The notes under the pieces: generated by a model
What the model saw: the letters and a program-made list of their open reading frames with translations, nothing else
Database searches by the model: none
What the model was told of the DNA's origin: nothing
In this document: piece by piece, positions 51,321-59,060 of the stretch
Layout: each line of letters starts with the position of its first letter
Position numbering within the stretch: position 1 is the stretch's first letter
IMG/VR virus record: IMGVR_UViG_3300034095_001503
Span: 1 to 64,000 of that record
Length of the DNA: 64,000 nt
Origin: a virus
Reading direction: 5' to 3' (one strand)
Made by a program: the position numbers and the translations under genes

Positions 51321-51349
51321 AAAAATTACAATAAAACCGCTTTATTAGG

Positions 51350-51357
51350 TATTTATA
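51350..51357 (+). promoter_or_regulatory. Late promoter motif
   Basis: TATTTATAGTAAAA, 15 nt before the ATG at 51373. It follows the sigma factor gene and precedes the baseplate genes. Confidence 0.5.
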
Positions 51358-51372
51358 GTAAAACTAAAAAAC

Positions 51373-51765
51373 ATGCCAAGAAAAAAGAAACAAGACGTAA
51401 AAGTAAACAATACAGAATCATTAGAAGGTCTTATGCAAGAAACCTATAACGATGCGTGTTTACAAATAACTGATGCTCAGAAGACAATTAACGAATTAGC
51501 TTCTAGTGCAACACCAGTTGATATTGATGATTTAACTAAAATTGCCAAAGAAAAAGGTGGTTTATTAAAAATTAAAGATTCAGCAATTAGAATCAAATTA
51601 GAGTTAGCTAAATTACAAAGTGATATAATTAAGAATCGTGGAGACGTTGAATCGACAATCACAGAAAGAAGTCATGGTGCTGCATCTTTAACTGATTTTA
51701 AATCAATTAGAGAAATGTTAAAAAATGATAAAAAAGATAACGATTTAGATAACGAAATTGAGTAA
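51373..51765 (+). CDS. Small helical protein, possible terminase small subunit
   Basis: The 130-residue, strongly helical and charged protein reads MQETYNDACLQITDAQKTIN, ELASSATPVDIDDLTKIAKE, KDSAIRIKLELAKLQSDIIK, ending in a lysine/aspartate tail. A short coiled-coil protein placed just after the sigma factor is consistent with a small terminase subunit (gp16-like), but this is suggested by size and helicity only. A late-type motif lies 15 nt before the ATG. It is followed by two bases and then a 482-residue protein. Confidence 0.35.
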   Translation: MPRKKKQDVKVNNTESLEGLMQETYNDACLQITDAQKTINELASSATPVDIDDLTKIAKEKGGLLKIKDSAIRIKLELAKLQSDIIKNRGDVESTITERSHGAASLTDFKSIREMLKNDKKDNDLDNEIE

Positions 51766-51767
51766 CT

Positions 51768-53216
51768 ATGTCAGTAGTAGACAAAAAACAAAAAATTTTT
51801 GGAAATATAGCAGCAGCTAGAACCATAACTGAAGGAATGCCTAAGTTCAAAAAAAACTCGTCATTTCCTTCAATTAATAATAAAGGTAATTCCATAACTT
51901 TTTTAACCGATTTAATTAAAGCACTTATTGGATATATTGCTTTGGTTAAAGCAATTGTCGATATATTAACACATCAATTAGCGAAGATTGAAAAAGATAT
52001 TAAAAAAGCTTTAAAAACAGAACTAAAAGCCATTGTTAGTTGTGGTGTTGACCCTAGTTTACCTAGTTTTATCAAATCAACTGGTACTGGTATTGTTATT
52101 GAAGTTAAAAAAGTAGATTTTTTACAATTATTTAAAATTGATGCTAAAACAAAAGTTGGTGCATTATTATATAATGATGTCACTCCAGTTCTGACCGACT
52201 CAACAGATTTAAATACATTCTTATATGGTGTAATACAAGATGACGGTGTAATGCACACATGGAAAGATAAAAATGGAAACGGGTTGTTTGATATAACTTT
52301 CAAATCAACTGGAACTGCTGGTATTCCAAATAATACTTTTACAATAAAAGCAAATTCAAGTTACAACACGAAAACACTTAACGATTTAAATAATAATTTT
52401 GTCGATTCATTAACTTTATTCAATTCAGAAAACATTGTTAGTAGAATAATAGATATTATCTTTGGTTCTATTTCATTTACAGTAAAGAAACCTAGATTCC
52501 ATTTAGAAATGGAAGAAAAGATAAATAAAATTGTCGATAAAATGGTTGATGAAGATGCTAACGCTAAAGAAAGTGATTCTGGCGATGATGATACCTTTTT
52601 TACTTTTAATAATGATGAATTATCTGTTATTGAAAGTCGTTCTGATGAACGACAAAGAGGTGTTATAAAAATAAAAACATCAACTGAAATAGATGGTGTT
52701 GTTCCAGTAGAAACACTTACAGCGTTCACTCAATCAATGTCAGTTGCATCAACAACAGAACAGAAAAAAGCAGCGTTATCGAATAGTTTAGACCAAATGG
52801 CTAATGAAAGTGCTAGGGATGTTAAATTAATCAAGGATAAGGGTTCTGTTAAATTAAATTTTATACAATTACTTATAACCAATTTAATAAAAGCCATTGT
52901 TGGTATTGTTTTGTCACCTAAAATAGTTATGATATTTTTAATAAATTATAAAATAATTTATGGACCAACAGCAACTTATGGTGACGCAATTGATTTCATA
53001 AAAAAGAATAAAAAACTTTTCAAACAAATAATGAAAAGAATTGCTGGTATGATAATTAAAATTTTATTAGCAATTGCTTTACAAAAAATAGCAAAATTAG
53101 TTGGTGATGCTATGATTGAAAAAAATATTGAAAAAAATAAAAATAAAAAGACTCAATTATTAAGTCTTGTTGGTGTACCACAAGAAGCTTTGAGAGCAAT
53201 TAAAGGATTAATGTAA
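51768..53216 (+). CDS. Baseplate-region protein with hydrophobic helices
   Basis: The 482-residue protein has several hydrophobic segments: FLTDLIKALIGYIALVKAIV near residues 45-65, FIQLLITNLIKAIVGIVLSP near 365-385 and AGMIIKILLAIALQKIAKLV near 425-445. It has a charged middle (VDKMVDEDANAKESDSGDDD) and a basic C-terminus. It lacks a signal peptide. Position next to a baseplate hub protein and under a late promoter supports a virion or tail-assembly role; the hydrophobic helices could be membrane-interacting in host entry or assembly. No family recognised. Confidence 0.5.
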   Translation: MSVVDKKQKIFGNIAAARTITEGMPKFKKNSSFPSINNKGNSITFLTDLIKALIGYIALVKAIVDILTHQLAKIEKDIKKALKTELKAIVSCGVDPSLPSFIKSTGTGIVIEVKKVDFLQLFKIDAKTKVGALLYNDVTPVLTDSTDLNTFLYGVIQDDGVMHTWKDKNGNGLFDITFKSTGTAGIPNNTFTIKANSSYNTKTLNDLNNNFVDSLTLFNSENIVSRIIDIIFGSISFTVKKPRFHLEMEEKINKIVDKMVDEDANAKESDSGDDDTFFTFNNDELSVIESRSDERQRGVIKIKTSTEIDGVVPVETLTAFTQSMSVASTTEQKKAALSNSLDQMANESARDVKLIKDKGSVKLNFIQLLITNLIKAIVGIVLSPKIVMIFLINYKIIYGPTATYGDAIDFIKKNKKLFKQIMKRIAGMIIKILLAIALQKIAKLVGDAMIEKNIEKNKNKKTQLLSLVGVPQEALRAIKGLM

Positions 53217-53617
53217 TGTTTGATATTAGTAATATTAGTGGTGTACTAAATGTGATTTTAGCTGCATTCACAATTCCAGAAGAACCAATAGCGTCACTCC
53301 CACCACCATTGATTATTGTAGGTGCTAAGTTAAGACCAGGTGTATCAGCAAAATCAATTGCTTCTAAAATTATATCTAGACAATCACAGTCTGGTAGACA
53401 AGTTGGTGATGTATTTGCTGATGGTCCTAATAATGAAGAAGCAATGGAATTAATTAGAATTGAAGAAATAATAAATGCGTTATTAAATGAAAGTGTTATT
53501 AATGTTGCGATTCCACCTGGAATTTCTGTTACGGTAACTGGCGGTAACGCTGGTGGTCCATTCATTGCTCAAGGGTTCACAACAACAATAGCAACTGGTA
53601 ACGGTATACATAGATAA
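53216..53617 (+). CDS. Small baseplate-region protein
   Basis: The 133-residue protein has a hydrophobic start (ISGVLNVILAAFTIPEEPIA), a Pro/Gly-containing middle (LPPPLIIVGAKLRPGVSAKS) and a Gly/Thr-rich end (VTVTGGNAGGPFIAQGFTTT). Its ATG overlaps the stop of the 482-residue gene (TAATG), and a 63-residue coiled-coil gene follows 11 bases later. Small gly/thr-rich proteins are common as tail-tip or baseplate cap components. No signature supports a family. Confidence 0.45.
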   Translation: MFDISNISGVLNVILAAFTIPEEPIASLPPPLIIVGAKLRPGVSAKSIASKIISRQSQSGRQVGDVFADGPNNEEAMELIRIEEIINALLNESVINVAIPPGISVTVTGGNAGGPFIAQGFTTTIATGNGIHR

Positions 53618-53628
53618 ATTTTGTTATT

Positions 53629-53820
53629 ATGATAGAAGAAAAAAAAGATGATTTAGAATCAAAATCAAGCAATGAAATTTTGTTTGAAATAAAACAAATG
53701 GAAGCTGACCATGAAGCAATAAAATTAAGAATGGTACAAGATTATGATAGATTAGTTGAAATAGAAAATAAATTTGAAAAAGCTAATCAAATAATATTAA
53801 AAAGATTAAAAGGTGTGTAA
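53629..53820 (+). CDS. Short coiled-coil protein
   Basis: The 63-residue protein is almost entirely helical: EEKKDDLESKSSNEILFEIK, QMEADHEAIKLRMVQDYDRL, VEIENKFEKANQIILKRLKG. Heptad-like spacing of Leu/Ile/Met suggests a coiled coil of two or three strands. It abuts the baseplate hub gene, whose ATG begins at the base after its stop, so it is translated with it. Possible roles are a chaperone for the hub or a spacer in the baseplate. Unknown. Confidence 0.5.
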   Translation: MIEEKKDDLESKSSNEILFEIKQMEADHEAIKLRMVQDYDRLVEIENKFEKANQIILKRLKGV

Positions 53821-54810
53821 ATGAGCAACGATGGTACAAGTAGTTGGTTCTTGGGTCCTTATCCAAGTAAACAAGACAATTTTAGATATTTAAAATATGG
53901 TGTTGTTGATTCTATAGAAGATGAATTTGGAATGGGTAGAATCAAAGTTAGGGTTAATGGTAACCACGCTGTTGGTGGTGACGGTGATACATTAACTAAA
54001 GATTTACCATGGGCGTTTCCATTGTTACCTAAACATTTATCAACTATACCAAAAGTTGGTGAAGTTGTGTGGATTTTTATTTTAGGTAAAAAATCACAAC
54101 ATGCTGATAGACTTTATATTGGACCAATTACGTCTCAATTAGATAAACTTAATGAAGATAGATTTTCTGCGTTAACACCTTTAAGACCATTTACATTTGG
54201 TCAATTAACTCCAGGTGCCTCAGTATTGACTGATGAGACAACAAACAAAATAATACCAGAATTAATAGGTGTCTTCCCAAAAGCAGATGAAATATCAATA
54301 CAAGGTAGATACAATACTGATATCACTCAAAAAAAGAATGAAATTGTAATTAGAGCTGGTAAATTTGAAGCTTCAGAAAGTAATGTTTATAAAATAGCAT
54401 TCAACAGTAAAACACAAGGGTTTATTCAAATTAAAAATGATGTTTCATATCCATCAACAAATAATTCTGAAAGTATTGAAAAAGGAAGTGTTACTAATAT
54501 CGTTGCTAATAAAATAAATTTATTAACACATAGAGATGGTACACCAACAATCAATATAAATAATAATGATTTAATCAGCAATGATGAATTAAAAATGATT
54601 TTAATGGATGCTCATCAATTACCATTTGGTGATATCTTATTAGAATATTTACGTTTATTGAAAGAAGCTATATTTTCACACGTACATAATGGTAACGGAA
54701 ACCCAGCAACTGATTTAACGGCAACTGACTGTGCAGCAGTAGCAGCACTTAAATCACAAGCAGATGATTTAGAAAAAAGAATGTTATCTAAAAACATTCG
54801 TATTAATTAA
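53821..54810 (+). CDS. gp5-like baseplate hub protein (OB-fold)
   Basis: The 329-residue product has an N-terminal OB-fold of the phage gp5/VgrG-type hub: LKYGVVDSIEDEFGMGRIKV RVNG, then TKDLPWAFPLLPKHLSTIPK and VGEVVWIFILGKKSQHADRL, where the DLPWAxPLLPKxxxxxPKVGE pattern is characteristic of marine and gut phage hubs. The remaining part (residues 110-329) carries beta strands and a C-terminal helix (LLKEAIFSHVHNGNGN), but no lysozyme domain, unlike T4 gp5. It is in a late unit with the 468-residue structural gene next. The hub trimer is the base of the tail spike. Good match by pattern. Confidence 0.75.
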   Translation: MSNDGTSSWFLGPYPSKQDNFRYLKYGVVDSIEDEFGMGRIKVRVNGNHAVGGDGDTLTKDLPWAFPLLPKHLSTIPKVGEVVWIFILGKKSQHADRLYIGPITSQLDKLNEDRFSALTPLRPFTFGQLTPGASVLTDETTNKIIPELIGVFPKADEISIQGRYNTDITQKKNEIVIRAGKFEASESNVYKIAFNSKTQGFIQIKNDVSYPSTNNSESIEKGSVTNIVANKINLLTHRDGTPTININNNDLISNDELKMILMDAHQLPFGDILLEYLRLLKEAIFSHVHNGNGNPATDLTATDCAAVAALKSQADDLEKRMLSKNIRIN

Positions 54811-54819
54811 TCTTTTTAG

Positions 54820-54827
54820 ATATTTAT
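54820..54827 (+). promoter_or_regulatory. Late promoter motif
   Basis: GATATTTATTATAAAA, 14 nt before the ATG at 54842 of a beta-rich tail protein. Confidence 0.55.
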
Positions 54828-54841
54828 TATAAAAAGATACA

Positions 54842-56248
54842 ATGGTAATACGAACATATTTCGATAAGAACAATACTATTGTTTACAATTTAAATGTAAA
54901 CACTGGATTAAACCCAATAACTCAATTATTCTATGGTGGACCAGTTGGTAACCAAACTTATAGTAGATTTTTATTTCATTTCGATGAAAATAGAATTAAA
55001 TCGCTATATACTGGTGGTACATTCACCGATTTATCTAAACTTAAACATACACTTAGAATGACCAACACTGGTGCTTTTGATAAAGAATTATTAAACACTA
55101 GTGTGGGTGGTAAAGTTAGAACAACTTCTTTTAATTTAATTGCATTCAAAATAGAACAACCATGGGATAATGGAGTTGGTTATGATTATGAAGTTCCAAT
55201 TCTAACATTTGGTGACCCAGCTTATTTTGTTGGTCCATCAAACTGGGTTAGAGCTCAAACTGGAATTGACTGGTCTGGTGGGTCTGGCGTTTATTCTGGG
55301 TCACCAAGTGCGATAACCGTAACATATCAACATTTTAATAAAGGTAATGAAAATATAGAAATGGATGTTACCAATTATATTAATGGTGTTTTAACTGGTA
55401 ATACAAATTATGGATTAGGAATTGCTTATGATAGAAGTTATGAATTATTAAATACTACAGTACCACAATATGTTGGTTTCTTCACAAACAATACACAAAC
55501 ATTCTACGAACCTTATATTGAAACGGTTTATGATAACCATATAAAAGATGATAGAAATAATTTTTATTTAGATAAAAATAATAAACTATATCTTTATGTA
55601 AATGTTGGTGGAAACCCAACAAATTTAGATGTTATACCAACAGTAGAAGTATATAATAACAACGATGTATTATTTTCTTCATATACCCAATCACAAGTAA
55701 CTCACGTAACAAAAGGTGTTTATTCAATAGATATTATTGTTCCATCAAATGGTTCAAATGATTGCGTTATGTATAATGATATTTGGTCTGGAATAACTAT
55801 AAATGGTGTTTCTAGACCAAATATTTCTTTGGATTTTGCAATGAAAGATTCTATGGAATATTATAACATTGGAACATCGGATAATTTACCTAAGAAAACA
55901 GCGGTTAGTATTTCTGGTATTCAAAACAACGAAAGAATAAAACGTGGTGATGTTAGAAAAGTAATTGTTTCTGCTAGAATACCTTATACTATTGAACAAA
56001 CACAACTTATTGATGATATAAAATATAGATTATACGTTACTGAAGGTAAACCAGAATTAACTGTAATTGATTACCAACCAGTTGAAATGGCTAACAATCA
56101 TTATTATTTCTTATTGGATACTGCTAGTCTTATCCCAAATACATATTATTTAGATGTTCTAGTTACCTCTAATTTAGAGGTGACAACATTAAAAGGTGTG
56201 TTGCAATTTGATATTGTAAACCAAGTAGATTTAAGAAGAGGACAGTAA
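54842..56248 (+). CDS. Beta-rich tail structural protein
   Basis: The 468-residue protein is rich in aromatics, Asn, Thr and Val: TYFDKNNTIVYNLNVNTGLN; FLFHFDENRIKSLYTGGTFT; KLKHTLRMTNTGAFDKELLN. It lacks signal and membrane segments and is all-beta by composition, with a C-terminal immunoglobulin-like stretch (YYFLLDTASLIPNTYYLDVL). It has its own late-type motif 14 nt upstream (54820-54827). Its place after the hub suggests a baseplate wedge or tail fibre connector. No named family recognised. Confidence 0.55.
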   Translation: MVIRTYFDKNNTIVYNLNVNTGLNPITQLFYGGPVGNQTYSRFLFHFDENRIKSLYTGGTFTDLSKLKHTLRMTNTGAFDKELLNTSVGGKVRTTSFNLIAFKIEQPWDNGVGYDYEVPILTFGDPAYFVGPSNWVRAQTGIDWSGGSGVYSGSPSAITVTYQHFNKGNENIEMDVTNYINGVLTGNTNYGLGIAYDRSYELLNTTVPQYVGFFTNNTQTFYEPYIETVYDNHIKDDRNNFYLDKNNKLYLYVNVGGNPTNLDVIPTVEVYNNNDVLFSSYTQSQVTHVTKGVYSIDIIVPSNGSNDCVMYNDIWSGITINGVSRPNISLDFAMKDSMEYYNIGTSDNLPKKTAVSISGIQNNERIKRGDVRKVIVSARIPYTIEQTQLIDDIKYRLYVTEGKPELTVIDYQPVEMANNHYYFLLDTASLIPNTYYLDVLVTSNLEVTTLKGVLQFDIVNQVDLRRGQ

Positions 56249-56249
56249 T

Positions 56250-56600
56250 ATGAAAAGTTTTATAAAAAAAAGAATTAGAGAAGAAATGATTGATGGTCAG
56301 AACATGTCACCAATTATGCAAACATTTTGTAATCAAATGAGTATACCAAAAGAATGGTTTAATGCTGATTATGAACGTATAATTGAATTAGTGAGTAGTA
56401 TGATTGGACCTAAAGATGGTAAAAATGCTGCAATTTGGGAAAAGATTCATTTACCATTAAAACAATGGAAACAACAAGAAACTAGTATCAACAAACAAGT
56501 TAAACAAGGAAAAATGTCTGGTAGTTCAAATCCAGACAATAATACTTATTGGACAGAAATCCAAACAACAATTTGTGAACAAGGTTCAGATTTTGAATAA
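56250..56600 (+). CDS. Hypothetical helical protein
   Basis: The 116-residue protein begins KSFIKKRIREEMIDGQNMSP and is mainly helical (FCNQMSIPKEWFNADYERII; WEKIHLPLKQWKQQETSINK), with a low-complexity C-terminus (SGSSNPDNNTYWTEIQTTIC). It follows the previous gene by one base, so it ends the tail unit. Two tryptophans and one cysteine stand out near the C-terminus; no motif is apparent. Unknown function. Confidence 0.5.
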   Translation: MKSFIKKRIREEMIDGQNMSPIMQTFCNQMSIPKEWFNADYERIIELVSSMIGPKDGKNAAIWEKIHLPLKQWKQQETSINKQVKQGKMSGSSNPDNNTYWTEIQTTICEQGSDFE

Positions 56601-56607
56601 AAAGACT

Positions 56608-56628
56608 TGACAATTTTTTTTATTGTCA
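56608..56628 (+). repeat. 7-bp inverted repeat with T-rich loop
   Basis: TGACAAT, seven T, ATTGTCA, directly after the 56250-56600 gene and one base before a late-type motif. It may be a weak terminator or an operator for the next gene. Confidence 0.4.
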
Positions 56629-56629
56629 T

Positions 56630-56637
56630 ATATTTAT
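56630..56637 (+). promoter_or_regulatory. Late promoter motif with long leader
   Basis: ATATTTATAAATG, 105 nt before the zinc-ribbon gene at 56743. The leader between is the longest seen here and may be structured. Confidence 0.45.
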
Positions 56638-56640
56638 AAA

Positions 56641-56651
56641 TGTGTTAACTC
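56641..56651 (+). repeat. Left arm of an 11-nt inverted repeat flanking a gene
   Basis: TGTGTTAACTC in the leader of the zinc-ribbon gene. Its reverse complement GAGTTAACACA is at 57655-57665, just after the stop codon, so the transcript ends could pair. Confidence 0.4.
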
Positions 56652-56742
56652 ACGTATTGGTCTCGACCCTTAAAATGGTTTAGAGTTGTCAAGGCAACAA
56701 AGATATCAGTACAATAATAACAAAAATTAAAAGTTAATTAAA

Positions 56743-57642
56743 ATGTACAAAAAAAACTATGAGGCACCAACTGTGCCTACAGCTATGATTGCTGTGAACA
56801 AATCAAGACTTAAAGTCTACAACAATACGGGCGATATGCCAACGTATTATCTACAATCTGGAACTGAGTTCCAAATCGAATTATTCAACCCAACAACGGA
56901 CGTTATTTTGGCTAAAATCATACTTAACGGTAATCCTATTTCACAAGGTGGTTTGGTATTGAACCCTGGCCAGAGAGTTTTCTTGGATAGATACTTAGAT
57001 GTTGCTAAAAAATTCTTATTCGATACCTATGAAGTATCTAACACTGAAGAAGTTAAAAAAGCCATCGAAAAGAATGGTGATTTCAAAGTAGAATTCTACA
57101 GAGAAAGAATCGAACCTAAATTCAACCCAAATTACGGTAGTCTAACAATAAATAGCTGTAATTCTAGAGGTTTTAGTGGAAACTTAAACAACACAATTGG
57201 TGGTTACGCTTCAAATAACGGTAATGCTGTTAATCTTTCAAACACATCTGGTCATCTTGGGACTACTGCATTATATAGTTCTCCTATATCCAATACTTTC
57301 TTTGACCAAAACGCTAACAGAAGTATTCCAACACTAGATTCAATGGAAGATACTTTATCGTTGGATATACCAAATGTAACTAGAAGGTTTTCACAAAAGA
57401 AGCTTTCTAAGAGCATAGAAACTGGTAGAGTAGAGCAAGGTTCAGTTTCTGACCAAAAGGTTGTTACAGTGGATAAAAAGTTTGAATATTGGGCTTTCCA
57501 TACAATTGAATGCAAGATGCTACCAGTATCACAAAAAATAAATACAGTTGAAGATATACATGTAAAAGTATATTGCACCAACTGTGGTTCTAAATTAAGT
57601 AAAGGTCACAAATTCTGTGGTCACTGCGGAACAAAAGCATAA
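56743..57642 (+). CDS. Virion-like protein with C-terminal zinc ribbon
   Basis: The 299-residue protein has a beta-rich N-terminal domain (SRLKVYNNTGDMPTYYLQSG; VILAKIILNGNPISQGGLVL), a Ser/Asn-rich middle (about residues 128-195) and a C-terminal zinc ribbon, VYCTNCGSKLSKGHKFCGHC, with two Cys-x2-Cys knuckles. Zinc ribbons are rare in virion structural proteins, so it could be an RNA polymerase-associated or assembly regulator. It has a long leader of about 105 nt after a late-type motif and ends before a strong terminator. The zinc ribbon is seen directly; the role is unknown. Confidence 0.6.
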   Translation: MYKKNYEAPTVPTAMIAVNKSRLKVYNNTGDMPTYYLQSGTEFQIELFNPTTDVILAKIILNGNPISQGGLVLNPGQRVFLDRYLDVAKKFLFDTYEVSNTEEVKKAIEKNGDFKVEFYRERIEPKFNPNYGSLTINSCNSRGFSGNLNNTIGGYASNNGNAVNLSNTSGHLGTTALYSSPISNTFFDQNANRSIPTLDSMEDTLSLDIPNVTRRFSQKKLSKSIETGRVEQGSVSDQKVVTVDKKFEYWAFHTIECKMLPVSQKINTVEDIHVKVYCTNCGSKLSKGHKFCGHCGTKA

Positions 57643-57670
57643 AATAAAATTAACGAGTTAACACACAATA

Positions 57671-57700
57671 AAAAAGCCTAGAATGTTCTAGGCTTTTTTT
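57671..57700. terminator. Bidirectional terminator
   Basis: AAAAAGCCTAGAA, TG, TTCTAGGCTTTTT. It lies between convergent genes at 57642 and 57700. Confidence 0.85.
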
Positions 57701-58362
57701 TATTTTATTAATATTGGCATTTTATTCTTTATAAATATTTTATTCAAATCTGTTATCGTTGTTTTTGTTATTACACAATCTTTTTTACCATCTGCGTTAA
57801 CACCTAACCAAACATAGGTTATTTTATTAATAACCAATATTTTATAATAATGTGTTGGTATTTTTATTGTTGAATTAGGTAAGTATTTTTTATTCTTTTC
57901 ATCGTAGATAACACCAGTAATTATAATAGCATCTTTTTTATATTTGGCTATTGAATCCTCAACACCCATCTCTAATTCTTTCCATGGATGTTCGTTAAAA
58001 TAAGCATATTGTGGTGCTTCATTTAACATACTAAATGAATAACGATTTATTAAACTATCATACGATGTAATGCTAGATGGTGTTAAATGTCCCATATCAA
58101 AACCAGTTTTAGAAAATCTACTTTGGATATATTTTCCTTTATAAGCTTCTTGGAACCAACAATTACATCTATCATATGTACCTTTATTTTTAAAGTTTTT
58201 ATATGTTATAACATGTTTAGAAGCTAATGTTGTTGTATCATTATCTAAATATAAAGTTATATCACCATGAGGTATTGTTAGTGTATTATTTATTATTACA
58301 TTTGTTTGGGAATAAGTTCCAAAAGTAATTAGTAGTGTTAGTAAAATTAAAATATGTTTCAT
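57700..58362 (-). CDS. Secreted NUC1-type DNA/RNA non-specific endonuclease
   Basis: The 220-residue protein has an N-terminal signal peptide (MKHILILLTLLITFGTYSQ) and then the NUC1 endonuclease pattern: RFSKTGFDMGHLTPSSITSY, where DMGH corresponds to the DRGH active-site motif, followed by FSMLNEAPQYAYFNEHPWKE with the Asn that binds magnesium, and IIITGVIYDEKNKKYLPNST. Such nucleases act outside the cytoplasm, for example in the periplasm or after release. A phage with its own secreted nuclease might limit DNA from competitors or recycle nucleotides; that is inference. An ATATTTAT motif lies 4 nt before its ATG; the gene is convergent with 56743-57642. Confidence 0.85.
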   Translation of the reverse strand: MKHILILLTLLITFGTYSQTNVIINNTLTIPHGDITLYLDNDTTTLASKHVITYKNFKNKGTYDRCNCWFQEAYKGKYIQSRFSKTGFDMGHLTPSSITSYDSLINRYSFSMLNEAPQYAYFNEHPWKELEMGVEDSIAKYKKDAIIITGVIYDEKNKKYLPNSTIKIPTHYYKILVINKITYVWLGVNADGKKDCVITKTTITDLNKIFIKNKMPILIK

Positions 58363-58366
58363 ATAG

Positions 58367-58374
58367 ATAAATAT
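58367..58374 (-). promoter_or_regulatory. Late promoter motif, close spacing
   Basis: Coding-strand GATATTTATCTAT, 4 nt before the nuclease ATG at 58362, directly next to the divergent host-type promoter. Confidence 0.4.
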
Positions 58375-58375
58375 C

Positions 58376-58405
58376 TTGATTAATAAAAAATAATTCGTAT
58401 ATTTG
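58376..58405 (+). promoter_or_regulatory. Bacteroidota-type host promoter
   Basis: TTG (58376-58378), 19 bases, TATATTTG (58398-58405), 21 nt before the 51-residue gene at 58427. It drives the HNH unit. Confidence 0.6.
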
Positions 58406-58426
58406 TATAAATTAAAACTTATAACT

Positions 58427-58582
58427 ATGTGTATTAAAAAATTAGTAAGCCAAACTTATTTAGATATTAAAAAATTGGTTGAAGAAACACCTAATGATAT
58501 GGATTTAGGTAAGGTGATTAGAAACTATATCGCAAAAGAAAAAGAAAAAATAGAAAAAGATGATGATTATGAAAACGTATAA
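58427..58582 (+). CDS. Small helical protein upstream of HNH endonuclease
   Basis: A 51-residue frame begins ATG at 58427 (MCIKKLVSQTYLDIKKLVEE) and ends KEKEKIEKDDDYENV. It is basic then acidic, helical, and lies 22 bases after a host-type -7 box (58398-58405). The HNH endonuclease starts within its last codons (58569), so the two are translationally linked. Nothing more can be inferred from the sequence. Its position right behind the promoter makes it a credible small early gene. Confidence 0.5.
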   Translation: MCIKKLVSQTYLDIKKLVEETPNDMDLGKVIRNYIAKEKEKIEKDDDYENV

Positions 58583-59060
58583 ATTAACATCTGAAATTGT
58601 TCCAAGTACATCTTGGTATAATAACGTAAGAAGCAACATATCAACGAAAGAATGGGATTATTTAAGAAAAAAATCTTATGAAGCTGCTGGTAATGTATGT
58701 GAAATATGTGGTGATACTGGTAAAAATCAAGGTTTTAACCACAACGTAGAATGTCATGAAATTTGGGAATACAACGATGAAACTCTTATACAAACACTAA
58801 CTGGGTTGATTTCATTATGTCCACACTGCCATAAAGTAAAACACCCAGGTTTGGCTCAAATAAAAGGTGAATCTGAAATAGTTATCTCTCAATTAATGAA
58901 AGTTAATGAAATAAGTAGAAATAAAGCTATGGAATATTTAACAGAAGCTTTTAATTTATATCATATGCGTTCTGAACATGAGTGGACATTAGATATTACC
59001 TATTTGGAAAATACTTTAAATGATTATAATGAAAAACCTTGGTGGGATAAAATGATTTGA
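58569..59060 (+). CDS. HNH endonuclease
   Basis: The 163-residue protein from 58569 contains a zinc-supported HNH motif: AAGNVCEICGDTGKNQGFNH with the first Cys pair, VECHEIWEYNDETLIQTLTG with the catalytic His and the N-x-E region, and LISLCPHCHKVKHPGLAQIK with the second Cys pair and final His. The C-terminal part is helical and unusual (MRSEHEWTLDITYLENTLND). HNH enzymes in phages act in packaging, as homing endonucleases or in defence. It is in an early-type unit with the 51-residue gene and convergent to the GNAT-like gene. Likely a stand-alone nuclease. Confidence 0.8.
   Translation: MKTYKLTSEIVPSTSWYNNVRSNISTKEWDYLRKKSYEAAGNVCEICGDTGKNQGFNHNVECHEIWEYNDETLIQTLTGLISLCPHCHKVKHPGLAQIKGESEIVISQLMKVNEISRNKAMEYLTEAFNLYHMRSEHEWTLDITYLENTLNDYNEKPWWDKMI

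Noticed and set aside
56607-56612. TTGACA as a sigma70 -35 box
   Set aside because: It is part of an inverted repeat, Bacteroidota do not use this -35, and no matching -10 is at the right distance apart from the late motif.
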